From positions 1,922,001 through 1,986,000 of the forward strand of contig CBDDIF010000001.1 in assembly GCA_965228785.1 (NCBI GenBank): a stretch of DNA of 64,000 nucleotides, written 5' to 3'. Below are positions 43,978-54,223 of the stretch, in pieces (the stretch's first letter is position 1; every line of letters starts with the position of its first letter). The notes below the pieces were generated by a model. It ran no database searches, had not been told where the DNA came from, and worked only from the letters and a program-made list of their open reading frames with translations. Origin of the DNA: Hoeflea_A sp965228785. Its GTDB lineage: Bacteria; Pseudomonadota; Alphaproteobacteria; Rhizobiales; Rhizobiaceae. Position numbers and translations under genes: made by a program.

Positions 43978-46900
43978 ATGACGCTGAGATCGCCATCAAA
44001 GGACGCCGCTTTTGAACGCCGCAGTGCGACGCTCAAACCTGCGAGCACATCCGCTTTTCCTGCAAAACAGGGTCTCTATGATCCGCGCAATGAGCATGAC
44101 GCCTGTGGTGTCGGGTTCGTCGCCCACATGCTTGGTGAAAAATCCCACAGGATCGTCAAAGACGGGTTGTACATGCTCGAAAACCTCACCCATCGAGGCG
44201 CCGTCGGCGCCGATCCGCTGATGGGTGACGGCGCCGGCATGCTGGTACAGATCCCCGACGATTTTCTTCGCGAAGATATGGCGGATCGCGGCATCGTGTT
44301 GCCCGAGGTGGGCCACTACGCGGTTGGCTATCTGTTCATGCCGCAGGACGACGATCTGCGCACCCATATCGAGGACATCATCGCCGAAGTGGTCGAGGCC
44401 GAGGGCCAGACCCTGATCGGCTATCGCGACGTACCTGTGGACAATTCGTCGTTGTCCAAGGCGCCGGATATCGTCGCCACCGAACCCCATCACCGTCAGG
44501 TATTCATCGGCCGCAATCCGGAGATTGAAGACGAGAAAGAGTTCGAGCGTCGCCTGTTCATCCTGCGCAAGGTGATCTCGAACCGCATCTTCAAGGAAAC
44601 CGACGGGCGCGACAACGGGTTCTACATCGTATCGCTGTCGAGCCGAACGATCGTCTACAAGGGCATGTTCCTGGCCTACCAGCTTGGGGCCTACTACCCG
44701 GATCTGCGCGATGAACGGTTCGTATCGGCACTGGCGCTGGTGCACCAGCGTTTCTCCACCAACACGTTTCCGTCGTGGAAACTAGCCCACCCGTACCGGA
44801 TGGTGGCGCATAATGGGGAAATCAACACACTGCGCGGCAACGTCAACTGGATGGCGGCGCGCCAGGCGTCAGTTACCTCGCCGTTGTTCGGCGACGACAT
44901 CAGCAAGCTGTGGCCGATCTCCTATGAGGGCCAGTCGGACACGGCCTGTTTCGACAACGCCCTGGAGTTCCTGGTCCAGGGTGGATATTCGCTCGCCCAT
45001 GCGGTCATGATGCTGATCCCGGAAGCCTGGGCCGGCAACAAGCTGATGCATGAGGACCGGCGGGCGTTCTACGAATATCACGCCGCGCTCATGGAGCCGT
45101 GGGACGGTCCAGCCGCGGTCACTTTTACGGACGGCCGGCAGGTCGGCGCGACCCTCGATCGCAACGGTCTGCGGCCTGCTCGCTACATCGTTACCGACGA
45201 CAACCGGGTCATCATGGCCTCGGAAGCCGGCGTGCTGCCAGTCGACGAAAAGTCGATTGTGCGCAAATGGCGGCTGCAGCCCGGCAAGATGCTGCTGATC
45301 GACATGGAAGAGGGCGCCATTATCTCGGATGCCCAGATCAAGCGCGACCTTGCCAATCGCAACCCCTATGGCAAGTGGCTGGAGCGCACCCAGATCGTGC
45401 TCGAGGACGTCAAGGCGGATATCCAGCGGCGCCCGATGACATCCTCCGCTTCACTGCTCGACCGTCAGCAGGCCTTCGGCTACTCGCAGGAGGACCTGAA
45501 GATCCTGATGGCGCCGATGGCGACCACCGGCCAGGAAGCGTTGGGCTCGATGGGCACCGATACGCCGATTTCGGCGCTGTCGGACAAGTCGAAGCTGCTT
45601 TATACCTATTTCAAGCAGAATTTCGCTCAGGTCACCAATCCGCCAATCGACCCGATCCGTGAGGAATCGGTGATGAGCCTGGTCTCGTTTATCGGACCGC
45701 GGCCCAATCTGTTCGACCTGGAGGGCCTGGCGGAGCGCCGGCGCCTGGAAGTGCGCCAGCCGATTCTGACCAACGATGATCTGGAGAAGATCCGGATGAT
45801 CGGCGAGATTTCCGACAACCAGTTCCAGACCCAGACGCTCGACATCACCTACGGTCAGAACCGCGGCGCGGACTATATGGTCGAGGCGCTCGAGCGGCTC
45901 TGCCAGCGTGCGGAGCGGGCCGTCGAGAACGGTTACAACATTATCATCCTGTCGGATCGGCTGTTGTCAGCCGACCGCATCGCCATTCCGGCGCTGCTGG
46001 CGACGGCCGCGGTTCACCACCACCTTATCCGCAAAGGTCTGAGGACTTCGGTCGGGCTGGTCGTTGAATCGGGTGAGCCGCGCGAAGTACACCATTTCGC
46101 GGTGCTGGCTGGCTATGGCGCCGAGGCGATCAACCCTTATCTCGCCTTCGACACGCTGGCTGATATGCACGAACGCAGCGAGTTCCCGCCGGAAGTCGAT
46201 CCAGTGGAAGTGGTCGAGCGCTACATCAAGGCGATCGACAAGGGACTGCTCAAGGTGATGTCGAAAATGGGCATCTCCACATACCAATCCTATTGCGGCG
46301 CACAGATCTTCGATGCTGTTGGCCTGTCGTCGGACTGTATCGAGCAGTATTTCTTCGGAACGGCCACGACCATTGAAGGTGTCGGGCTCGACGAAATCGC
46401 CAGCGAAACCCATGGCCGCCATGCCGAAGCCTTTGGTGACGATCCGGTGCTGAGAACGGCTTTGGAAGTGGGTGGCGAGTATCTTTACCGCATGCGCGGT
46501 GAAAATCATGTCTGGTCGCCTGACAGCGTGGCTCTGCTGCAGCATGCGGTGCGCGGCAATGTCCAGGACAAGTACCGGGAGTTTGCCAAGCTGGTGAACG
46601 AACATGCCGAGGGTCTCAATACCATCCGCGGGCTGTTCAAGATCACGTCGGCTGAGGAAGCAGGGCGTGAGCCCGTGGCGCTTGACGAGGTCGAGCCTGC
46701 GGCCGATATCGTCAAACGGTTTTCGACCGGCGCCATGTCCTTTGGTTCAATCAGCCGGGAGGCACACACGACGCTCGCCCGGGCGATGAACGAAATCGGC
46801 GGCAAGTCGAACACTGGCGAGGGTGGCGAGGAAACCGATCGCTTCACGCCCTTGCTTGACGGTTCGATGAACCCGGAGCGCTCGGCAATCAAACAGGTTG

Positions 46901-48696
46901 CCTCCGGCCGCTTTGGCGTGACCACCGAATATCTGGTCAATTCGGATATGATCCAGATCAAGGTGGCGCAGGGTGCCAAGCCTGGTGAAGGCGGGCAGCT
47001 GCCCGGCCACAAAGTCGATGCGACGATTGCCAAGACCCGCCACTCGACGCCCGGTGTCGGCCTGATTTCGCCGCCGCCGCACCATGATATCTATTCGATC
47101 GAGGACCTCGCGCAGCTCATCTTTGATCTGAAGAACGTCAACGAGACGGCCGATATCTCGGTCAAGCTGGTGTCGGAAGTTGGCGTCGGTACGGTGGCCG
47201 CCGGCGTCGCCAAGGCCCGCGCCGACCACATCACCATTGCCGGCTTCGACGGCGGTACCGGCGCGTCGCCGCTGACGTCGCTCAAACATGCGGGCTCGCC
47301 CTGGGAGATGGGACTGGCCGAGACGCATCAGACGCTGGTACTCAATGGTCTGCGCTCGCGCGTGCCGCTGCAGGTCGATGGCGGCTTGCGCACCGGGCGC
47401 GACGTTATCGTCGGCGCGCTTCTTGGGGCTGACGAGTTCGGCTTCTCCACGGCGCCGCTGATTGCCGCTGGCTGCCTGATGATGCGCAAGTGCCATCTGA
47501 ACACTTGCCCGGTCGGCATTGCAACCCAGGATCCGGTGCTGCGTCAGCGTTTCAAGGGCACGCCGGAACACGTCATCAATTACTTCTTCTTTGTCGCCGA
47601 GGAAGTGCGTGAGCTGCTGGCCGCCATGGGCTACCGCAAGCTCAACGACATTATCGGTGAATCGGATCTGCTGAAGAAGGACGAGTTGGTCGAACACTGG
47701 AAGGCCAAGGGGCTCGATTTCAGTGACCTGTTCCACAAAGTAGAAGCCGACAAACAGGCGACCTACTGGACCGAAAGGCAAAATCATCCGATCGACGATG
47801 TTCTGGATCGCAAGATGATTGCAGCTGCTGCTCCGGCGTTGGAGAACCGCGAACCGGTCTCTCTGGAATTCGACATCCGCAATGTCGATCGCTCTGCCGG
47901 CGCAATGCTGTCGGGCGAGGTGGCCCGCAGATACGGCATCAAGGGGCTCAAGGACGACACCATTTCGGTGCGCCTCAACGGCACGGCCGGACAATCCTTC
48001 GGTGCCTTCTTGTCGCGTGGCATCACGTTCGATCTCGTCGGCGACGGCAACGATTATGTCGGCAAGGGCCTGTGTGGCGGACGCCTGATCATCCGGCCGC
48101 CGGAGGAAAGCCGCATCGTTGCGGAGGAGTCGATCATCGTCGGCAACACCGTGCTCTACGGCGCCATCGATGGCGAGTGCTATTTCCGCGGTGTTGCCGG
48201 CGAACGCTTTGCCGTACGCAATTCGGGCGCCATTGCGGTGGTCGAAGGCGTCGGCGACCATGGCTGCGAATACATGACAGGCGGCATTGTCGTTGTGCTG
48301 GGCCAAACCGGTCGCAATTTTGCAGCGGGCATGTCGGGCGGCGTCGCCTACGTGCTCGATGAAGAGGGCGATTTCGCCCGCCGTTGCAACCTGGCGATGG
48401 TCGAACTCGAGCCGGTGCCTGAGGAGGATGATATCCTCGAAGAGCTGCATCACCATGGCGGCGATCTCGCTCACCACGGAAGGGTCGATGTGTCGGGTGA
48501 CATGACGCGGCATGACGAGGAGCGGCTTTATCAACTGATTTCCAACCACGTGCACTACACCGGTTCAAACCGGGCACGCGACATTCTCGAGAACTGGACG
48601 GATTACCGGCCTAGGTTCCGCAAGGTGATGCCGGTCGAATACCGGCGGGCACTCGAGGAAATGGAACGCATGCGCATGGGTGTCGCGGCGGAATAG
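43978..48696 (+). CDS. gltB: glutamate synthase, large (alpha) subunit
   Basis: About 1572 residues, the normal size for NADPH-GOGAT alpha subunits. The N-terminal amidotransferase starts after a short propeptide at NEHDACGVGF (Cys nucleophile). The central and FMN domains contain STGAMSFGSISREAHTTLARAMN and GEGGE, with the [3Fe-4S] cysteines in GCLMMRKCHLNTCPVGIA. The C-terminal GXGXG beta-helix includes GGDL-type and GGIVVVLGQTGRNFAAGMSGG repeats. It converts glutamine plus 2-oxoglutarate to two glutamates with electrons from GltD. ATG 43978 with GGAGG is chosen, not the in-frame ATG at 43804. Confidence 0.96.
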   Translation: MTLRSPSKDAAFERRSATLKPASTSAFPAKQGLYDPRNEHDACGVGFVAHMLGEKSHRIVKDGLYMLENLTHRGAVGADPLMGDGAGMLVQIPDDFLREDMADRGIVLPEVGHYAVGYLFMPQDDDLRTHIEDIIAEVVEAEGQTLIGYRDVPVDNSSLSKAPDIVATEPHHRQVFIGRNPEIEDEKEFERRLFILRKVISNRIFKETDGRDNGFYIVSLSSRTIVYKGMFLAYQLGAYYPDLRDERFVSALALVHQRFSTNTFPSWKLAHPYRMVAHNGEINTLRGNVNWMAARQASVTSPLFGDDISKLWPISYEGQSDTACFDNALEFLVQGGYSLAHAVMMLIPEAWAGNKLMHEDRRAFYEYHAALMEPWDGPAAVTFTDGRQVGATLDRNGLRPARYIVTDDNRVIMASEAGVLPVDEKSIVRKWRLQPGKMLLIDMEEGAIISDAQIKRDLANRNPYGKWLERTQIVLEDVKADIQRRPMTSSASLLDRQQAFGYSQEDLKILMAPMATTGQEALGSMGTDTPISALSDKSKLLYTYFKQNFAQVTNPPIDPIREESVMSLVSFIGPRPNLFDLEGLAERRRLEVRQPILTNDDLEKIRMIGEISDNQFQTQTLDITYGQNRGADYMVEALERLCQRAERAVENGYNIIILSDRLLSADRIAIPALLATAAVHHHLIRKGLRTSVGLVVESGEPREVHHFAVLAGYGAEAINPYLAFDTLADMHERSEFPPEVDPVEVVERYIKAIDKGLLKVMSKMGISTYQSYCGAQIFDAVGLSSDCIEQYFFGTATTIEGVGLDEIASETHGRHAEAFGDDPVLRTALEVGGEYLYRMRGENHVWSPDSVALLQHAVRGNVQDKYREFAKLVNEHAEGLNTIRGLFKITSAEEAGREPVALDEVEPAADIVKRFSTGAMSFGSISREAHTTLARAMNEIGGKSNTGEGGEETDRFTPLLDGSMNPERSAIKQVASGRFGVTTEYLVNSDMIQIKVAQGAKPGEGGQLPGHKVDATIAKTRHSTPGVGLISPPPHHDIYSIEDLAQLIFDLKNVNETADISVKLVSEVGVGTVAAGVAKARADHITIAGFDGGTGASPLTSLKHAGSPWEMGLAETHQTLVLNGLRSRVPLQVDGGLRTGRDVIVGALLGADEFGFSTAPLIAAGCLMMRKCHLNTCPVGIATQDPVLRQRFKGTPEHVINYFFFVAEEVRELLAAMGYRKLNDIIGESDLLKKDELVEHWKAKGLDFSDLFHKVEADKQATYWTERQNHPIDDVLDRKMIAAAAPALENREPVSLEFDIRNVDRSAGAMLSGEVARRYGIKGLKDDTISVRLNGTAGQSFGAFLSRGITFDLVGDGNDYVGKGLCGGRLIIRPPEESRIVAEESIIVGNTVLYGAIDGECYFRGVAGERFAVRNSGAIAVVEGVGDHGCEYMTGGIVVVLGQTGRNFAAGMSGGVAYVLDEEGDFARRCNLAMVELEPVPEEDDILEELHHHGGDLAHHGRVDVSGDMTRHDEERLYQLISNHVHYTGSNRARDILENWTDYRPRFRKVMPVEYRRALEEMERMRMGVAAE

Positions 48697-48808
48697 ACGT
48701 CGGTCTTCGCGAAAAGGATCAAAGCCGAACGGGCTAACGGACAAGAGGCATGCGTCTCTTGCAGCACTGAAAACGAAGCCTGTGTCGACGATTGAGGGTT
48801 AGAGAATT

Positions 48809-50263
48809 ATGGGCAAGGTTACCGGATTTCTGGAGATCGATCGCCAGGTAGCACAATACCAGCCGGCATCCGACCGGATCCGTCATTACAGGGAGTTTTC
48901 CCTGCCGATGTCGGATTCGGAAATCAAGAAACAGGCTGCTCGCTGCATGGATTGCGGCGTGCCGTTCTGTCACGGGCCCACCGGCTGTCCGATTCACAAC
49001 CAGATCCCCGATTGGAACGATCTCGTCTATAACAAGAACTGGGAAGAGGCGATTGCCAACCTGCATTCGACCAACAACTTCCCGGAATTCACCGGTCGCA
49101 TTTGCCCGGCGCCTTGCGAGGAAGCCTGTACGTTGAACCTCGAAGACGTTCCCGTGGCGATCAAGACGGTTGAGCAGGCGCTGGCCGACAAGGCCTACGA
49201 GATGGGCCTGATCGTGCCGCGGCCGTCTGCCACCAAGACCGGCAAGAAGGTCGCGATTATCGGCTCTGGACCGACCGGCATGGCGGCCGCCCAGCAGCTT
49301 GGCCGCGTTGGCCACGATGTGCATGTCTATGAGCGCGAGAGCGCCGCCGGCGGGCTGCTGCGCTACGGCATTCCCGACTTCAAGATGGAAAAGCACACCA
49401 TCGACAAGCGGGTCGCGCAGATGGAAGGTGAGGGGGTCACCTTCCACTACAACGCTAACATCGGCGTCGATATCAGCGTCGACACGCTGCTGTCCGATCA
49501 CGACGCGGTGCTTTATTGCGGTGGCTCCGAAAAGCCGCGCGATGCTGGCATTCCGGGTGTTGAGTTTGTCGGCGTTCACGATGCCATGCCCTATCTGGTA
49601 CAGCAGAACAAGCGGGTTGCGCGCGAACCGGTTGAGTGCGTCGGCTGGCCGTCGGAACCGGTTGTCGCCGGTGGCAAGCATGTCGTCGTGGTCGGTGGTG
49701 GTGACACCGCGTCCGACTGCATCGGCACGGCCTTCCGCCAGGGTGCCGTCAAGGTCACGCAGCTCGATATCCGCCCACAACCGCCGGCCCGCGAAGACAA
49801 GCTGGCGGTCTGGCCATACTGGGCGACCAAGATGCGTACGTCGTCGTCGCAGGCCGAAGGCGCCGTTCGCGAGTTCCAGGTCGGGACTTTGGAATTCGTC
49901 GGAGAAGACGGCATGTTGACCGGAGTCAAATGTTGTCAGGTGGACGATCTGCGCAAGCCGATCGCCGGCACCGAGTTCATCATCAAGGCCGATCTCGCCT
50001 TTATCGCCATCGGCTTCCGCGGGCCGATGGAAAGTGGCGTACTGGCGGATCTGGGTGACCGGCTTGAAATCGAGGTCGACCAGCGCAAATCAACCAATGT
50101 GCTGGCCAACGAAAACGACTACCGCACATCGGTTGATGGGCTGTGGGCCGCCGGCGACGTGCGCCGCGGACAGTCGCTGGTGGTCTGGGCAATTCGCGAG
50201 GGCCGTCAGGCCGCCCGCGAAATCGACCTTTCCCTGATGGGCGAGACGACGCTGCCGCTTTAG
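48809..50263 (+). CDS. gltD: glutamate synthase, small (beta) subunit
   Basis: A 484-residue NADPH-dependent subunit. The N-terminal cysteine region has CMDCGVPFCHGPTGCPIH and ICPAPCEEACTL for two [4Fe-4S] clusters; then the FAD-binding VAIIGSGPTGMAAAQQLGRVGHDVHVYE and NADPH-binding HVVVVGGGDTASDCIGTA, and the C-terminal AAGDVRRGQSLVVWAIREGRQAAREID. It transfers electrons from NADPH to GltB. It lies 112 bp downstream of gltB. Confidence 0.96.
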   Translation: MGKVTGFLEIDRQVAQYQPASDRIRHYREFSLPMSDSEIKKQAARCMDCGVPFCHGPTGCPIHNQIPDWNDLVYNKNWEEAIANLHSTNNFPEFTGRICPAPCEEACTLNLEDVPVAIKTVEQALADKAYEMGLIVPRPSATKTGKKVAIIGSGPTGMAAAQQLGRVGHDVHVYERESAAGGLLRYGIPDFKMEKHTIDKRVAQMEGEGVTFHYNANIGVDISVDTLLSDHDAVLYCGGSEKPRDAGIPGVEFVGVHDAMPYLVQQNKRVAREPVECVGWPSEPVVAGGKHVVVVGGGDTASDCIGTAFRQGAVKVTQLDIRPQPPAREDKLAVWPYWATKMRTSSSQAEGAVREFQVGTLEFVGEDGMLTGVKCCQVDDLRKPIAGTEFIIKADLAFIAIGFRGPMESGVLADLGDRLEIEVDQRKSTNVLANENDYRTSVDGLWAAGDVRRGQSLVVWAIREGRQAAREIDLSLMGETTLPL

Positions 50264-50278
50264 CAGCAATATTCCAGT

Positions 50279-51469
50279 TTAGAGAGTCGGACCGTCGCGC
50301 TCTTTCGGCCAAACGAAGTGGTCGGCGCGGCCGGGCGGCGGCGCCGTGGTCTTGCCGTCGAACACCAGTTCGTCGCGTGGCGTGCGGCTCTGCGACACGC
50401 GCGGGTTCTCCGCCCCGAGCAGGGCCTGTTCACCGTCAAGCGCCGGGTCGCTCATGTCGATCGGGCTGGTACGCACCGTCAGCGTGTCGCCACGATTCGG
50501 ATCGAGAACCAACAGCTCGGGAAGATTGTCCTCGCCGAGCTTGCCGGTTCCCTCATCCGCTTCGTCGCCGAGCAGACGGCGCACCGATTTCTCCACGTAG
50601 AAAGCCAGCTTGCGGCGGCCGGCCTTGGTCATGCGGATGCCGTCTTTGGTACGAAGCCGCACCTGCTGTCCCTTGATGTCAGAGCCGGTGTAGATGAACT
50701 TGCCGTTTTCGTCGACGAAGCCATCCCAGATGTCGATGAATTCACCTTCGGCATCGCCGACGACGGAGCGGAAAATTCCGTTGATGGCCAGGATGTCGGT
50801 CGACATGGAGGCGGACTTGTATGCGGGTGCTCCAACCCAGATGAGCGGGATGCCGCGCGATCGAATGGCCTGAGCCATTTCGTCCACGCGCTTCGTGTAC
50901 TCCGTGACCCACGGATCGGAGTGTACGGCGACCCTTTGTCCGCCGTCCCGCAGCGGTTGGCGGTCGTTGGAACCGAGCATGACGATGGCGACTGCCGGTT
51001 TGGTCTCGTCGAGAACGCCGGGCAGCGTTTCCGGCCAATTGTAATAATCGTCGCGCACCAAACCCGATGAGCCATTGGTTTTGTGGACTATCGCAACCCC
51101 GGGAGCCTGGTTGAAAGCCGTCTCCAGTCCCTCGGCCAGAGATTTGGCCTGGAAGTCTCCCACCACCAAGACACGGCTGGCGTTCTCAATCTTGGCCACG
51201 GCCGGCGGTCGTTTCGGGAGACGGGTGACCGACGATCTCTTGGTGCTGCGCTTGCCACTGCGTCGAACGGGCCGTCGTTGTTCTCGAACCACGGGTTCGG
51301 GGCGGGCGCGTCGCCGATTGAACAACCTGTCGAAAATGGATCGGCGCTTGATAACCGTTTGCGCCTCAGCGACGGCGATGGGCACCATGGTTTCTGCAAC
51401 CATGCCTGATACGGCGATCAAGGCAGGAACAAGAAACCAGATCAGACGCCGGCCGAGGAACGCAACCAA
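50279..51469 (-). CDS. DUF459-domain SGNH-hydrolase-like protein
   Basis: A 396-residue exported protein. A signal or TM segment (RRLIWFLVPALIAVSGMVAE) is followed by a basic linker and an SGNH-type fold (VLVVGDFQAKSLAEGLETAF, VAIVMLGSNDRQPL, WVGAPAYKSASMSTDI). The serine of the first block is replaced by F-Q-A-K, while the G-x-x-N-D block is intact, so catalysis is uncertain. It converges with gltD (15 bp between stops) and is followed by the MltB gene on the same strand. Start TTG 51469 has a GGAG box. Confidence 0.83.
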   Translation of the reverse strand: MVAFLGRRLIWFLVPALIAVSGMVAETMVPIAVAEAQTVIKRRSIFDRLFNRRRARPEPVVREQRRPVRRSGKRSTKRSSVTRLPKRPPAVAKIENASRVLVVGDFQAKSLAEGLETAFNQAPGVAIVHKTNGSSGLVRDDYYNWPETLPGVLDETKPAVAIVMLGSNDRQPLRDGGQRVAVHSDPWVTEYTKRVDEMAQAIRSRGIPLIWVGAPAYKSASMSTDILAINGIFRSVVGDAEGEFIDIWDGFVDENGKFIYTGSDIKGQQVRLRTKDGIRMTKAGRRKLAFYVEKSVRRLLGDEADEGTGKLGEDNLPELLVLDPNRGDTLTVRTSPIDMSDPALDGEQALLGAENPRVSQSRTPRDELVFDGKTTAPPPGRADHFVWPKERDGPTL

Positions 51470-51481
51470 GAAGAACTCCAG

Positions 51482-52705
51482 TCATCTTCGCAATGTCTTC
51501 AGCAGGTTGTGCGATGGAACGCCATCCGGCGTCAAGCCGCGCTTCGATTGGAACGTCTTGATGGCCAATTGCGAACCGGAGCCGATATTGCCGTCGATTT
51601 CGCCTTTGTAGTAGCCCATTGCCTGCAGATGAACCTGAATTTCACGCCGTTCATCCATCGACAGGACACCCTTGGGCTTGGGCCATTTCTGCACGAGACC
51701 ATCATAACCCGATATCCTGTCGGCCAGCAGCCCGACTGTGAGCGCATAGGTATCAGAATTGTTGTAACGCTTCAGCATGAAGAAATTTCGCGTCATCAGG
51801 AAAGCCGGACCGCTTCCGCCAGCCGGCATCTTGAGCACGGCCTTTTCTCCCGGCCGGGCGAATGCCCTGCCGTTAGGTCGCTTGAAGCCGAGTTTGGTCC
51901 ATTGGGCGAGCGTTTTTGAACTGCCGACATAGCGGCTTGCGCCCCGTGGCGCGCGCACTTCGTAGCCCCAGGTCCGTCCGCTTCTCCAACCGTTCTTTCG
52001 CAACAGGTTGGCGGCGGATGCGAGGGCATCGGGAATTGAGTTCCACACATCGCGTCGACCGTTGCCATCAAGGTCCTGGGCAAACGCAAGGTAGCTGGTC
52101 GGGATGAACTGGGTGTGCCCCATGGCACCGGCCCACGATCCAACGAGTTGCTTTTTCCTGACATCACCGGCCTGAAGGATCTTCAGCGCTCCAATCAACT
52201 GGTTGCGCGCGAACTTTGCTCGTCGCTTGTCGTAGTACGCCAGTGTGGCCAATGCCCTGGGAACATAATGAAGCCGGTCGGGATAATTGAAGACGTTGCC
52301 GTAGCTCGATTCGACCGACCAGATGGCGATGACAACAGACCGCTCGACCCCGTAGCGTTTCTCGATGGCGTCGAGGGTCCGCTTGTGCTTTCGCGCCAGG
52401 GCCTGGCCCTTTTTGATGATGGAATCGTGGACCCGCGTATCGACGTAGCTCCAGACATTTTCCTTGAACTCAGGCTGATGCCGGGCTTTGCGCAAAACTT
52501 CCGGATCGGGGGTTTTAACGCCGGCGAATGCCTTGTCGTAGGTGGATTTTCGAATGCCGTTCTTCGCGGCCACGCTGCGAAAGTTGGAGATCCACTTGCG
52601 GAAGCCCGGATCGGCGTGGGCTACGGAAACATCCAGGAATAGGGCTGGGGTCAATACGATGAACAGGACCAACAGCAATCTCGGTGCGGTGTCATGGAAT
52701 CGCAT
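51482..52705 (-). CDS. lytic murein transglycosylase (MltB family) with peptidoglycan-binding domain
   Basis: About 407 residues. A signal peptide (MRFHDTAPRLLLVLFIVLTPALFLDVSVAHAD) precedes the MltB domain, with VVIAIWSVESSYGN (catalytic glutamate), WAGAMGHTQFIPTSYLAFAQDLDGNGRRDVWNSIPDALASAANLL, and a C-terminal peptidoglycan-binding domain (VQLQAMGYYKGEIDGNIGSGSQLAIKTFQSKRGLTPDG). It cuts glycan strands in the periplasm. ATG 52705 has GGAGAA upstream and matches the signal start. It is in tandem with DUF459 (12 bp). Confidence 0.92.
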   Translation of the reverse strand: MRFHDTAPRLLLVLFIVLTPALFLDVSVAHADPGFRKWISNFRSVAAKNGIRKSTYDKAFAGVKTPDPEVLRKARHQPEFKENVWSYVDTRVHDSIIKKGQALARKHKRTLDAIEKRYGVERSVVIAIWSVESSYGNVFNYPDRLHYVPRALATLAYYDKRRAKFARNQLIGALKILQAGDVRKKQLVGSWAGAMGHTQFIPTSYLAFAQDLDGNGRRDVWNSIPDALASAANLLRKNGWRSGRTWGYEVRAPRGASRYVGSSKTLAQWTKLGFKRPNGRAFARPGEKAVLKMPAGGSGPAFLMTRNFFMLKRYNNSDTYALTVGLLADRISGYDGLVQKWPKPKGVLSMDERREIQVHLQAMGYYKGEIDGNIGSGSQLAIKTFQSKRGLTPDGVPSHNLLKTLRR

Positions 52706-52982
52706 CGAATTCTCCACTGTGTCGGACTGCGACGTTACGTTACCTTCAAGAAAAGGCGCAATAATGGCGCCGCAGCGGCTGACGGTCTTAACACTTTCTT
52801 CACGATCCTAGGCACGAACCGTCAACAATCTGTTAACCACTGGAACAAGGTCAGTCGCGCAATTGGCGCTCCTTTAGGAGTTGGTGCCGTAAAGGAAATG
52901 CGACCCGGTGGCAACGCCCTTGCACGTCAGCGCGAAAGTGGGTTAGTGGCCGCCACAGGAGACGGTAACGAGGTAAATCGCC

Positions 52983-53870
52983 ATGTCGCAGCAGCCCAAG
53001 GTCCGTAAAGCAGTGTTTCCGGTGGCGGGGCTCGGCACACGCTTTCTGCCGGCGACCAAGGCTATTCCCAAGGAAATGCTGACGGTGGTCGACCAGCCGG
53101 TCATTCAATACGTCGTTGATGAGGCCCGAGCTGCCGGCATCGAACATTTCATTTTCGTCACTGGCCGCAACAAGGCGGTGATCGAGGACCATTTCGATAT
53201 TCAGGTGGAGCTCTACGACACGTTGCGCAACCGCGGCAAACTGGATGAGCTGAGCAACCTTCAGGCCCGCCAGCCCAAGCCTGGGCAAACCAGCTTTACC
53301 CGTCAGCAGGAGCCGCTTGGACTGGGGCACGCCGTCTGGTGCGCCCGCGAGCTGGTTGGCGACGAACCCTTTGCACTGCTTCTCCCGGACATGGTCATGC
53401 AGGATCCGAAGGGGTGCCTGACCGGCATGGTCGAACTCTATGAGAAGTCCGGCGGCAACGTCATTTCCGTCGAGGAAGTGCCGGAGGAAGAAACTCATCG
53501 TTACGGCATTGTCGGCATCGGCGAGGACATCGACGATGACGGTTTCCGCATCACAAAGATGGTCGAGAAACCCACGCCGGGCACGGCGCCGTCCAACTAC
53601 TTCATCAACGGACGCTACATCCTGCAGCCGGAAATTTTCTCGATCCTGCAGACCCAGGAGCGAGGGGCCGGCAATGAAATCCAGATTACCGACGCCATGC
53701 TGAAACTGGCGGAGCACCAGGATTTCTGGGGCTATCGTTTCCGCGGCAACACGTTCGACTGCGGCTCGAAGGAAGGTTTCATCAAGGCCAATGTCTCGTT
53801 TGCCCTGCAGCGGCCGGACATCCGCACGAAGGTCGAGGATGACCTTCGGCGCATGCTCAACGGCGGTTAA
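52983..53870 (+). CDS. galU: UTP-glucose-1-phosphate uridylyltransferase
   Basis: A 295-residue enzyme making UDP-glucose from UTP and glucose 1-phosphate for exopolysaccharide and LPS. The nucleotide motif is VFPVAGLGTRFLPATKAIPKEMLTVVDQPVIQYVVDEA, and LGLGHAVWCARELVGDEPFALLLPDM and EKPTPGTAPSNYFINGRYIL are typical GalU segments. Length is normal. It is divergent from the MltB gene (277 bp between starts) and is followed by a hairpin. Confidence 0.95.
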   Translation: MSQQPKVRKAVFPVAGLGTRFLPATKAIPKEMLTVVDQPVIQYVVDEARAAGIEHFIFVTGRNKAVIEDHFDIQVELYDTLRNRGKLDELSNLQARQPKPGQTSFTRQQEPLGLGHAVWCARELVGDEPFALLLPDMVMQDPKGCLTGMVELYEKSGGNVISVEEVPEEETHRYGIVGIGEDIDDDGFRITKMVEKPTPGTAPSNYFINGRYILQPEIFSILQTQERGAGNEIQITDAMLKLAEHQDFWGYRFRGNTFDCGSKEGFIKANVSFALQRPDIRTKVEDDLRRMLNGG

Positions 53871-54223
53871 GCCAGGCACTCCAGCTCCAGATCACACGCA
53901 TCGTTTGATGCGTGATTAGTGCGATCATTCACCCAGTGTTTGCCAGCTTCCGTATACGAAGCAGACTCTTCAGTGTTCGCAGGAATGCTGAAGGCGCTCT
54001 TGCCGTGAGGTTCCGACCAGATGATGACCGAAGTACAGGCCTGTCGACATGGCCAGGTCGAGGACGGCCGCTCGGCTCGTAGGGTGTTACTGCACGTAGC
54101 AGATCTGTATTTGGGTTCATCATTCGCTTTTTCCCCAGATTGCTGTTTCCGTTGGAAATTTCGCAAAATCTGAGCGATATTCCGAGTCAGGAAAATTGAC
54201 GAGCTTATAGGTGAGCTTTAAGC
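53871..54223. other. intergenic region, galU to LysR
   Basis: 353 bp. It holds the galU hairpin. A 99-codon minus-strand frame (53867-54166) lacks an ATG and RBS and I do not call it. The LysR promoter must lie at the right end. Confidence 0.5.
53895..53914 (+). terminator. hairpin after galU
   Basis: Arms cacgcatc (53895-53902) and gatgcgtg (53907-53914) form an 8-bp stem with a 4-base loop, 24 bp after the galU stop. It lacks a T-run, so it is a weak terminator candidate. Confidence 0.45.

Noticed and set aside
46747..48555. 602-codon open frame on the minus strand
   Set aside because: Lies wholly opposite gltB, whose FMN and iron-sulfur motifs are intact.
53867..54166. 99-codon minus-strand frame after galU
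   Set aside because: Starts with TTG without RBS and has no internal ATG; it overlaps the galU stop and hairpin. Left as intergenic.
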